Of a stretch of 64,000 nt of DNA, positions 37,838 to 45,325 are shown piece by piece (the stretch's first letter is position 1; each line of letters starts with the position of its first letter). The position numbers and the translations under genes were made by a program. The notes below the pieces were generated by a model. It made no database searches. It saw nothing but the letters and a program-made list of their open reading frames with translations, and was not told the origin of the DNA. Source of the DNA: Paracoccaceae bacterium (GTDB lineage: Bacteria; Pseudomonadota; Alphaproteobacteria; Rhodobacterales; Rhodobacteraceae); contig JANSYL010000013.1 of the NCBI GenBank assembly GCA_024742455.1, forward strand, positions 22,865 to 86,864. The letters are read 5' to 3'.

Positions 37838-38998
37838 ATGCAGTTCGGCCTGACCGACGAACAGGAGATGATCGTTTCGACCGTTCGAAGTTTCGTCGAG
37901 CGTGAAATCTACCCCCATGAAGACGCGGTCGAACGCAGCGGCGAAGTGCCCCCCGATCTTGCGCAGGAGATCAAGCGCAAGACGCTGGAGTTGGGCTTCT
38001 ATGCCTGCAACTTCCCCGAAAGCGTGGGCGGCGCGGGGCTGGGCCATGTGGATTTCGCGCTGGTCGAGCGCGAGCTTGGCCGCGGGTCGATGGCGCTGAC
38101 GCATTTCTTCGGGCGGCCCCAGAACATCCTGATGGCCTGCCAGGGCGACCAGCGCGACAAATACCTGCTGCCCGCCGTGCGCGGCGAACGGATGGATGCG
38201 CTGGCGATGACCGAACCCGGTGCGGGGTCAGACGTGCGCGGCATGGCCTGCACGGCCGTGCGCGATGGCGGCGACTGGGTCGTGAACGGCACCAAGCATT
38301 TCATCTCGGGCGCCGATCACGCCGATTTCTTCATCGTCTTCGTGGCCACCGGCACCGACGATACCGACAAGGGACCGAAGAAGCGGATCACCTGTTTCCT
38401 GGTCGACCGGGGGCACCCGGGATTCACCGTGCGCGACGGTTACCGGTCGGTCAGCCATCGGGGCTACAAGAACTGCATCCTTGAATTCGACGATTGCCGC
38501 CTGCCCGACGGTCAGGTTCTGGGCGATGTCGATGGCGGGTTCGCGGTGATGAACGAATGGCTTTACGCCACGCGCATTACCGTGGCCGCGATGAGCGTCG
38601 GGCGCGCCCGTCGCTGTTTCGACTATGCCGCCGATCACGCCGCTGAACGGCGTCAGTTCGGCCAGCAGATCGCCAGGTTCCAGGGAATCGGGTTCCAGAT
38701 CGCTGACATGATCACGGAAATCGACGCCGCCGACTGGCTGACGCTGGCCGCAGCCTGGCGGCTGGACCAGGGCCTGCCCGCCAATCGCGAGATCGCCAGT
38801 GCCAAGCTTTATGCCACCGAGATGCTGGCCCGCGTCACCGACACGACCCTGCAGGTTTTCGGCGGCATGGGGCTGATGGATGATTTCCCCATCGAACGGT
38901 TCTGGCGCGACGCGCGGGTCGAACGGATCTGGGACGGCACGTCCGAGATCCAGCGCCACATCATCAGCCGCGAGATCTTTCGCCCGAAAGGCGCCTGA
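37838..38998 (+). CDS. Acyl-CoA dehydrogenase, candidate gamma-butyrobetainyl-CoA dehydrogenase
   Basis: A 386-residue acyl-CoA dehydrogenase. N-terminal LTDEQEMIVSTVRSFVE, FAD-contact MTEPGAGSDVRGMA, and C-terminal QVFGGMGLMDDFPIERFWRD match the family. At the usual catalytic-base motif (YEGTSEIQ in many members) it reads WDGTSEIQ, with Asp instead of Glu. Its place directly before an ADP-forming acyl-CoA ligase and CaiD suggests it desaturates gamma-butyrobetainyl-CoA to crotonobetainyl-CoA, but that is context inference; E. coli CaiA is only distantly similar by eye. Confidence 0.88.
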   Translation: MQFGLTDEQEMIVSTVRSFVEREIYPHEDAVERSGEVPPDLAQEIKRKTLELGFYACNFPESVGGAGLGHVDFALVERELGRGSMALTHFFGRPQNILMACQGDQRDKYLLPAVRGERMDALAMTEPGAGSDVRGMACTAVRDGGDWVVNGTKHFISGADHADFFIVFVATGTDDTDKGPKKRITCFLVDRGHPGFTVRDGYRSVSHRGYKNCILEFDDCRLPDGQVLGDVDGGFAVMNEWLYATRITVAAMSVGRARRCFDYAADHAAERRQFGQQIARFQGIGFQIADMITEIDAADWLTLAAAWRLDQGLPANREIASAKLYATEMLARVTDTTLQVFGGMGLMDDFPIERFWRDARVERIWDGTSEIQRHIISREIFRPKGA

Positions 38999-38999
38999 C

Positions 39000-41042
39000 A
39001 TGCAGCCGCTCGCCCGGTTGCTGCGCCCCCGGTCCATCGCCGTGATCGGCGGCGGAACATGGTGCGCGGCGGTGGTCGAGGGATGCCGAAGGATCGGTTT
39101 TGCAGGCCCCGTCTGGCCGGTTCACCCGACCAGGGCAGAGGTCGCGGACCTGCCTGCCTTTGCCACGATTGGCGACCTGCCCGAAGCCCCCGACGCGGCC
39201 TTTATCGGCGTCAACCGCGCCGCCAGCATCGAGGTTCTGGGCGCCTTGTCGGCAATGGGTGCGGGCGGCGCGGTCTGCTTCGCGTCAGGGTTCCGCGAAT
39301 CGGCCTCGGAAACCGGCGACGGCCCGGCACTTGAGGCGGCTTTGGTCGCGGCCGCCGGGGCGATGCGCATCCTCGGCCCGAATTGCTACGGGTTCCTGAA
39401 CCTGCTCGACGGCGCCGCGCTCTGGCCCGACCAGCATGGCGCCGAGCGCGTCACGCGCGGTGTCGCCATCGTCACGCAATCCTCGAACCTCGCGCTGAAC
39501 CTCACGATGCAGGCCCGTGGTCTGCCGCTGGCCTATGTGGTGACGGTCGGCAACCAGGCCCAGACAGGCCTTGCCGAGATCGCCCGGGGCCTGCTGGAGG
39601 ATGACCGGGTCACGGCACTCGGCCTGCACCTTGAAGGGGTGGGTGACCTTGCTGGGTTCATCAGCATGGCCCGGGCCGCGCATGCGGCGGGCAAGCCCGT
39701 CGTGGTGCTGAAATCCGGCGCCTCGGACGGGGCGCGCGCCGCCGCGCTGTCGCATACCGGCTCGCTTGCGGGCAGCGATGCGGGGGCGCAGGCGCTGTTC
39801 GACAGGCTTGGACTGGCGCGGGTGGAAAGCCCCGCCGAGATGGTCGAGGCGCTTAAACTTCTGCATGTCGCGGGCCCCCTGCCCTCGGGCCGGATCGGCG
39901 TTTTGTCGAGTTCCGGGGGCGAGGCGGGGATCATCGCCGACATGGGCGCCGCGCGTGGCCTCGACTGCCCGCCCCTGACCGAGGTGCAGCGCGCGGGCCT
40001 GCGCGATGCACTCGGGCCGAAGGTGGCGCTGGCCAACCCGCTCGACTACCACACCTATATCTGGGGGGATCACGCGGCGCTGACACGTGTCTTCACCGCG
40101 ATGCTGGCCCCGCATATCGCGCTTGGTGTCGCGATCCTCGACTTTCCGCGCCGCGATCGCTGCGACCCCGCCGCCTGGGAAATCGTGATCGACGCCTGCG
40201 CCGATGCGATGGAGGCAACGGGTATTCCCATGGCGGTCCTGTCGAGCCTTGCCGACACCCTGCCCGAGGCAACGGCACAGGCGATGGGGGCGCGCGGCAT
40301 CACGCCCCTGTCCGGCTTCGCCGAGGGGCTGGCGGCAATCCGGGCCGCTGCGCGGATCGGTGCGGGCCACACCGATGGGCCGCCGCCCCTCGTCCCCGGG
40401 CCAGAGCCCATGGCCCCAAACCTGCTGACCGAGGCGGAGGCCAAGGCGCTTCTCGCCGCTCATGGTGTGCAGGTGCCGCGCGGCAGCCCCGCGACTGGAC
40501 CGGACGACGCCGCTGCAGTGGCCGGGGGCATCGGGTTCCCCGTGGTCCTGAAAGGAATGGGCCATGCCCACAAGACCGAGGCCGGGGCCGTCGCCCTGCA
40601 CCTGTCTGACACCGACGCGGTACGACAAGCGGCCCGCCGGATCGGCGGCAATGCCTTTCTGGTCGAGGAAATGGTGACGGACGGGGTGGCCGAACTGCTG
40701 GTCGGCATCCTGCGTGACCCGGCGCATGGTTTCGTTCTGACGCTCGGCGCGGGCGGGGTTCTGACCGAGGTTCTGGCCGATACCGTCTCGCTTCTCCTGC
40801 CCGCGGACGCGCCCGGGATCGAGGCCGCGCTGAACCGTCTGCGCATCGCGCCTTTGCTGCGCGGCTTTCGCGGGAAACCGCCAGCGGATCGCGCGGCGCT
40901 GGTCTCGGCGATCCTGGCCGTGCAGGATTGCGCCATGGCCCATGCCGAGACGCTAGTGGAGCTGGAGATCAACCCGCTTATCGCCACGCCCGGCCGCGCC
41001 GTTGCGGTCGATGCCCTGATCCGACTGGGAGAGACACAATGA
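39000..41042 (+). CDS. ADP-forming acyl-CoA ligase (acetyl-CoA synthetase-like, fused alpha-beta)
   Basis: A 680-residue NDP-forming acyl-CoA synthetase. Order: CoA-binding Rossmann domain (LLRPRSIAVIGGG at the N-terminus), two succinyl-CoA-ligase-like domains with the phospho-acceptor His in ALSHTGSLAGSD (about residue 258), and a C-terminal ATP-grasp domain (from about 475; FPVVLKGMGHAHKTEAGAV). It makes acyl-CoA and ADP from acid, CoA and ATP. In this operon it would supply the CoA ester for the dehydrogenase and CaiD, replacing AMP-forming CaiC. ATG lies two bases after the dehydrogenase stop. Confidence 0.88.
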   Translation: MQPLARLLRPRSIAVIGGGTWCAAVVEGCRRIGFAGPVWPVHPTRAEVADLPAFATIGDLPEAPDAAFIGVNRAASIEVLGALSAMGAGGAVCFASGFRESASETGDGPALEAALVAAAGAMRILGPNCYGFLNLLDGAALWPDQHGAERVTRGVAIVTQSSNLALNLTMQARGLPLAYVVTVGNQAQTGLAEIARGLLEDDRVTALGLHLEGVGDLAGFISMARAAHAAGKPVVVLKSGASDGARAAALSHTGSLAGSDAGAQALFDRLGLARVESPAEMVEALKLLHVAGPLPSGRIGVLSSSGGEAGIIADMGAARGLDCPPLTEVQRAGLRDALGPKVALANPLDYHTYIWGDHAALTRVFTAMLAPHIALGVAILDFPRRDRCDPAAWEIVIDACADAMEATGIPMAVLSSLADTLPEATAQAMGARGITPLSGFAEGLAAIRAAARIGAGHTDGPPPLVPGPEPMAPNLLTEAEAKALLAAHGVQVPRGSPATGPDDAAAVAGGIGFPVVLKGMGHAHKTEAGAVALHLSDTDAVRQAARRIGGNAFLVEEMVTDGVAELLVGILRDPAHGFVLTLGAGGVLTEVLADTVSLLLPADAPGIEAALNRLRIAPLLRGFRGKPPADRAALVSAILAVQDCAMAHAETLVELEINPLIATPGRAVAVDALIRLGETQ

Positions 41043-41824
41043 CCGACACCCCGATCCGAACCGAACGGCGCGGTGCCGTGCTGGAGGTGACGCTTGACCG
41101 GCCCAAGGCCAACGCCATCGACGCCCCCACCAGCCGGATCATGGGCGAAGTGTTCACCGAATTCCGCGACGACCCCACGCTGCGCGTCGCCGTCCTGACC
41201 GGGGCGGGCGAGAAATTCTTCTGCCCCGGCTGGGACCTCAAGGCCGCCGCCGAAGGCGAAGCACCCGATACCGATTACGGCGTCGGCGGCTTCGGCGGGT
41301 TGCAGGAACTGCGCGGGCTGAACAAGCCAGTCATCGCCGCGGTGAACGGTATCTGCTGCGGCGGCGGGCTGGAGCTGGCACTCTGCGCCGACATCATCCT
41401 TGCCGCCGATCACGCGACATTCGCCCTGCCGGAAATCCGCTCGGGGACGGTGGCGGACGCCGCCTCGCTCAAGCTGCCGAAACGCATCCCCTACCATATC
41501 GCAATGGAGCTTCTCTTCACCGGGCGCTGGTTCGATGCGGCGGAGGCGGCACATTGGGGATTGGTGAACCGGGTGGTGCCGGGGGTCGATCTGATGGAGG
41601 CGGCGCGTGCCATGGCCGATGACCTTGCGGCGGGTCCGCCGCTGGTCTTTGCCGCGATCAAGGAGATCGTGCGCGAGGCCGAGGCGATGAAGTTCCACGA
41701 TGCGCTGAACCGGATCACGCGCAGCCAGTTCGAGACGGTGGAGCGCCTCTACCGCTCGGAGGACCAGAAGGAAGGCGCGCGCGCCTTCGCCGAGAAACGC
41801 GATCCGGTCTGGACCGGGCGCTGA
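41039..41824 (+). CDS. caiD: Crotonobetainyl-CoA hydratase (carnitinyl-CoA dehydratase)
   Basis: A 261-residue crotonase-fold protein. It shares with E. coli CaiD long near-identical blocks, including LDRPKANAIDA (about 19-29), GAGEKFF followed by GWDLKAAAEGEAPD, NKPVIAAVNG, and the C-terminal FAEKRDPVW-GR ending. The oxyanion-hole region is GGGLELALCAD. CaiD hydrates crotonobetainyl-CoA to L-carnitinyl-CoA. The start overlaps the ligase stop (ATGA). This gene is the strongest anchor for a carnitine-related role of the operon. Confidence 0.93.
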   Translation: MTDTPIRTERRGAVLEVTLDRPKANAIDAPTSRIMGEVFTEFRDDPTLRVAVLTGAGEKFFCPGWDLKAAAEGEAPDTDYGVGGFGGLQELRGLNKPVIAAVNGICCGGGLELALCADIILAADHATFALPEIRSGTVADAASLKLPKRIPYHIAMELLFTGRWFDAAEAAHWGLVNRVVPGVDLMEAARAMADDLAAGPPLVFAAIKEIVREAEAMKFHDALNRITRSQFETVERLYRSEDQKEGARAFAEKRDPVWTGR

Positions 41825-41875
41825 CGGATTTTCGTACGAAAATCCGCATCATGCGATTTTTCGTACGAAAAATCG
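41825..41875. repeat. Two perfect 22-bp palindromes sharing a TTTTCGTACGAAAA core
   Basis: Palindrome one (41825-41846) is a 22-base perfect self-complementary sequence with core GATTTTCGTACGAAAATC. Palindrome two (41854-41875) is also 22 bases and perfect, with core ATTTTTCGTACGAAAAAT. Centres are 29 bases apart. They fill the gap between caiD and the BKACE gene inside an otherwise overlapping operon. They could be an operator pair, or a dispersed palindromic repeat; I recall similar CGTACG palindromes in Rhodobacteraceae but cannot check. Confidence 0.9.
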
Positions 41876-41895
41876 GACAAGGAAGGAGAGATGAC

Positions 41896-42807
41896 ATGCC
41901 GCTGACCATGAGCCGAGAGGTCTTCATCACCTGCGCCGTGACCGGATCGGGCGGCACCCAGGACCGCAGCCCCCATGTGCCGCGCAGCCCGAAACAGATT
42001 GCCGACAGCGCGATCGAGGCCGCGAAGGCCGGCGCCGCCATCGTCCATTGCCATGTCCGCGACCCCGAAACGGGCGCGCCCTCGCGCCGGCTCGACCTCT
42101 ACCGCGAGGTGACGGACCGCATCCGCGACGCGGAGGTCGATGTCGTCCTGAACCTGACCGCCGGGATGGGGGGCGACATCGTCTTCGGCGGCACCGACAG
42201 CCCGCTTCCCGTGGCCCCCGGCACCGACATGGTCGGCGCGGAAGAGAGGGTGGCCCATGTCGCCCAATGCCTGCCCGAGATCTGCACGCTCGACTGCGGC
42301 ACGATGAATTTCGCCGAGGCCGATTACGTCATGACCAACACGCCTGGCATGCTGCGCGCCATGGGGCGGATGATGACCGAGATGGGCGTGAAGCCCGAGA
42401 TCGAGGCCTTCGACACCGGCCATTTGTGGTTCGCCAAGGAACTGGTGAAGGAGGGCGTTCTGGACGGCCCCGCGCTGGTGCAGCTCTGCATGGGGGTGCC
42501 CTGGGGCGCGCCCGATGACCTCAACACCTTCATGGCGATGGTCAACAACGTGCCCGAGGACTGGACCTTCTCGGCCTTTTCGCTCGGGCGAAACCAGATG
42601 GCCTATGCGGCGGCGGCGGTGCTGGCGGGCGGGCATGTGCGGGTGGGGCTCGAGGACAACCTCTGGCTCGAAAAGGGCGTGCTGGCGACCAACGCGCACC
42701 TGGTCGAACGCGCGGTGGGCATCGTCGAGCGCATGGGCGCGCGCGTGCTCGGGCCGCAGGAGGTGCGCGAAAGACTGGGGCTGGTGAAACGGGCGCCCGC
42801 CGCATGA
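41896..42807 (+). CDS. BKACE family 3-keto acid cleavage enzyme (DUF849)
   Basis: A 303-residue TIM-barrel zinc enzyme of the beta-keto acid cleavage family. Zinc ligands are expected in AAIVHCHVRDPETG (His-x-His, about 45-47) and near GLEDNLWLEKG (Glu, about 250). Such enzymes cleave a beta-keto acid with acetyl-CoA to give a new CoA ester and acetoacetate; one known activity is cleavage of dehydrocarnitine to glycine betaine. With CaiD upstream and a dehydrogenase downstream this is the likely role. AAGGAGAG precedes the ATG. Confidence 0.9.
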   Translation: MPLTMSREVFITCAVTGSGGTQDRSPHVPRSPKQIADSAIEAAKAGAAIVHCHVRDPETGAPSRRLDLYREVTDRIRDAEVDVVLNLTAGMGGDIVFGGTDSPLPVAPGTDMVGAEERVAHVAQCLPEICTLDCGTMNFAEADYVMTNTPGMLRAMGRMMTEMGVKPEIEAFDTGHLWFAKELVKEGVLDGPALVQLCMGVPWGAPDDLNTFMAMVNNVPEDWTFSAFSLGRNQMAYAAAAVLAGGHVRVGLEDNLWLEKGVLATNAHLVERAVGIVERMGARVLGPQEVRERLGLVKRAPAA

Positions 42808-43556
42808 GCCGGCGCGTCGTCATCACCGGCGGCGCCTCGGGCCTCGGGCTGGCGATGGCGCAGGCGTTCCGCGATGCGGGCGACCGGGTGGCGGTCTGCG
42901 ACGCCGACCCGGCGGCGGTTGCGGCGGTGCCCGAGGGACTGACGGCGACCATTGCGGACGTGACCGATGCAGCGGCGATGGGGGCCTTTCTCGGTGGGGT
43001 GGAGGCGCGGTGGGGCGGCGCGGATGTCGTGATTTCAAATGCCGGGGTCGGCGGTCCTGCGGGACCGCTGGAAACGCTCGACTTCACCGACTGGCAACAC
43101 TGCCTTTCGGTCAATCTGGACGGCGCCTTCCTGACCTGCCGATGGGCCGCCCGGGTGATGAAGCGGGAAAAGGCAGGGCTGATCCTGCTGACCAGTTCGG
43201 TCTCGGGGCTGTTCGGGTTCCCGGGCCGCTCGCCCTATGTGGCGGCGAAATGGGGTATCGTGGGCCTGACCAAGGCGCTGGCCTCGGAACTGGGGCCACA
43301 TGGCGTGCGCGTCAACGCGATCTGCCCCGGCGCGGTGGAGGGCCCGCGAATGGACCTTGTGGTGGCGATGGAAGCCGCCGCGCTGGGCGTGACCGAGGCC
43401 GAGATGCGGTCAGCGTTCACCGAGGGCGCAGCACTGCGCCGTTTCGTCACCGCCGACGAGGTCGCGGCCATGGCGATGTTTCTCGCCTCCCCCGGCGCGG
43501 CGGCGATCACCGGACAGGCGCTGGCGGTGGACGGACATACCGAACGGGTGCGGTGA
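42804..43556 (+). CDS. Short-chain dehydrogenase, candidate carnitine 3-oxidising enzyme
   Basis: A 250-residue classical SDR. Cofactor motif TGGASGLGLA (residues 8-17), NAGVGG, catalytic LLTSSVSGLFGFPGRSPYVAAKWG (Ser, Tyr, Lys), and CPGAVEGPRMD. It overlaps the BKACE gene by four bases (ATGA). Known carnitine dehydrogenases belong to a different fold (3-hydroxyacyl-CoA dehydrogenase type), so if this SDR supplies the BKACE with 3-dehydrocarnitine it would be a non-homologous replacement. That role is inferred only from position. Last gene of the operon. Confidence 0.85.
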   Translation: MSRRVVITGGASGLGLAMAQAFRDAGDRVAVCDADPAAVAAVPEGLTATIADVTDAAAMGAFLGGVEARWGGADVVISNAGVGGPAGPLETLDFTDWQHCLSVNLDGAFLTCRWAARVMKREKAGLILLTSSVSGLFGFPGRSPYVAAKWGIVGLTKALASELGPHGVRVNAICPGAVEGPRMDLVVAMEAAALGVTEAEMRSAFTEGAALRRFVTADEVAAMAMFLASPGAAAITGQALAVDGHTERVR

Positions 43557-44098
43557 GGGGGCTTCGGCTCAGGGAATGGATGGCGGCGAGATCGGTTTCG
43601 TCGCTGCAATTTGGTTTGGGGCTCTGTGTCGGCGCCCTGCGACAGCTACAGTCCCGCTACGAATAAGGTCTCTTGTGGGATAAGGATTTTGTTTGCGGGG
43701 GCAGGATTTGCCCATACACCTACGGTTGCGGTTCCCGTGTGATAAGACACCGATGGTCATCGTCCGCTAGACCCCAATGTGCAGACATCTGAAGGTTTCT
43801 GTCAGATGTCTGCATTGAGCCCAAGGCGGAAATGCGCAAACGGCGTTGCAGACGCCTTGAATGTTCCTGCCTTGCTCTTGAAACTTCGGCCTGAAGCCGT
43901 GCCGGAGAAATCCCGGAAAACCATCTGCCACCTGCCCGCCGACATTGGTCCAGCATATCTCCTGCGGCTAGGCTGGGGTCGTGCCACCTTCTAAACATCA
44001 TCCATAGTCTATCCCTATATGGCCAATTAACCCGAGGATCTGTCGGGGCTGGCGGCTTCGTGGTAACCCAGCAGCACATCTCCGAGGACTGGACGGTC
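43557..44098. other. Intergenic region at the left edge of the accessory block
   Basis: About 540 bases without a convincing gene. Composition is lower in GC than either side, and short open frames here have no recognisable homology. It contains one strong inverted repeat (43780-43814) and presumably the promoter of the acyl-CoA dehydrogenase gene. It separates the carnitine-type operon from the itaconate-type genes. Confidence 0.6.
43780..43814. repeat. Perfect 13-bp inverted repeat with 9-base loop
   Basis: TGCAGACATCTGA and its exact reverse complement TCAGATGTCTGCA enclose the loop AGGTTTCTG. The dyad lies in a gene-free, lower-GC stretch. It has no T tract on either side, so it is not an obvious terminator; it could be a repeat-element remnant or an operator. 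Confidence 0.85.
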
Positions 44099-45250
44099 AT
44101 GATCGAAAAACACCAGGACATTCGCGACGCAGTCTCCAAGCTTTGCGGAGACTTCCCCGGCGAATACTGGCGCAAACTCGACGCCGACCGTGCGTATCCG
44201 AGCGAATTCGTCGCCGCCCTCACCGAGCAGGGCTATCTCGGCACGCTGATACCAGAGGAATACGGCGGCGCGGGCCTAACGCTCTCGGCCGCCGCCGCGA
44301 TCCTCGAGGAGGTCCACGCAGCCGGCTGTAACGCAAGCGCCTGCCACGCGCAAATGTACACGATGGGCACGGTACTCAGGCATGGATCGGACGCGCAGAA
44401 GTCAAGATACCTGCCTGGCGTGGCCGATGGCTCGCTCCGGCTTCAGGCCTTCGCCGTGACCGAGCCGACGAGCGGCACGAACACGCCCGCGATCAAGACC
44501 TTTGCCAGGCGAGACGGCGACCGCTACATCGTCAATGGGCAGAAGATCTGGACGAGCCGCGCGGAATATTCCGACCTGATGATCCTCCTGGCGCGCACGA
44601 CGCCGGTGGCAGAGCTGCAGAAAAAGACCGACGGGCTGTCGGTCTTCATCCTGGACATGGTCGAGGCGAAGAAATCGGGGCTGAAGATCTCTCCGATCCG
44701 CACGATGATGAACCATGCCACCTGCGAGGTCTTCTTCGACGATGTCGAGGTGCCCGCCGAGAACCTGATCGGCGAGGAAGGCAAGGGGTTCCGCTACATC
44801 CTCTCGGGCATGAATGCCGAGCGCATCCTGATCGCGTCGGAATGCATCGGGGACGCCAAGTGGCTGGTTCGCAAGGCCGCGGCCTACGCCAATGAACGCA
44901 CCGTGTTCGGCCGTCCGATCGGCCAGAACCAGGGCATCCAGTTCCCCATTGCCAAGGCCTATGCTCGGATGCGCGCGGCCGAGCTGATGGTGCACGAGGC
45001 GCTGCGCCGTTACGAGGCCGGCGAGAACCCTGGCGCCGAGGCAAACATGGCCAAGATGCTTGCCGCCGAAGCCAGCTGGGAAGCGGCCGAGGCCGCCGTC
45101 CAGACCCACGGGGGCTTCGGCTTCGCCGAGGAATACGACGTGGAGCGCAAGTTCCGCGAGACGCGCCTCTACCAGGTCGCGCCGATCTCGACGAACCTCA
45201 TCCTCTCCTACCTGGCCGAGCATGTGCTGGGCATGCCGCGCAGCTACTGA
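44099..45250 (+). CDS. Acyl-CoA dehydrogenase of an itaconate-type locus
   Basis: A 383-residue acyl-CoA dehydrogenase-family protein. LIPEEYGGAGLTLSAAAAIL, VTEPTSGTNTPAIKTFA and GRPIGQNQGIQFPIAKAYA fit the fold. The C-terminal motif that usually holds the catalytic Glu reads LYQVAPISTN, with Gln at that position, so the chemistry may differ from normal desaturation. Homologues accompany itaconate catabolic genes (P. aeruginosa PA0879 type, from memory). The ATG at 44099 was chosen; a GTG 13 codons upstream is possible. A rho-independent terminator follows. Confidence 0.85.
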   Translation: MIEKHQDIRDAVSKLCGDFPGEYWRKLDADRAYPSEFVAALTEQGYLGTLIPEEYGGAGLTLSAAAAILEEVHAAGCNASACHAQMYTMGTVLRHGSDAQKSRYLPGVADGSLRLQAFAVTEPTSGTNTPAIKTFARRDGDRYIVNGQKIWTSRAEYSDLMILLARTTPVAELQKKTDGLSVFILDMVEAKKSGLKISPIRTMMNHATCEVFFDDVEVPAENLIGEEGKGFRYILSGMNAERILIASECIGDAKWLVRKAAAYANERTVFGRPIGQNQGIQFPIAKAYARMRAAELMVHEALRRYEAGENPGAEANMAKMLAAEASWEAAEAAVQTHGGFGFAEEYDVERKFRETRLYQVAPISTNLILSYLAEHVLGMPRSY

Positions 45251-45268
45251 GGCGCCTGCCAAAGTCGA

Positions 45269-45299
45269 AGCCCCGCCGGTCCTCCGCGCGGGGCTTTTT
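45269..45299 (+). terminator. Rho-independent terminator
   Basis: Stem AGCCCCGC / GCGGGGCT (eight base pairs, 11-base loop) followed directly by TTTTT, 18 bases after the acyl-CoA dehydrogenase stop. Best-formed terminator in the window. Confidence 0.88.
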
Positions 45300-45325
45300 C
45301 ATGCTGCGGCGGTCGAAACGCGCGG

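Noticed and set aside
43779..43994. Plus-strand 71-codon frame beginning in the inverted repeat
   Set aside because: No ribosome-binding site, no recognisable protein features, and its start codons lie in the hairpin arm.
43720..44223. Minus-strand 167-codon frame across the intergenic region
   Set aside because: No homology or domain, it crosses the inverted repeat and runs into the acyl-CoA dehydrogenase gene in antisense.
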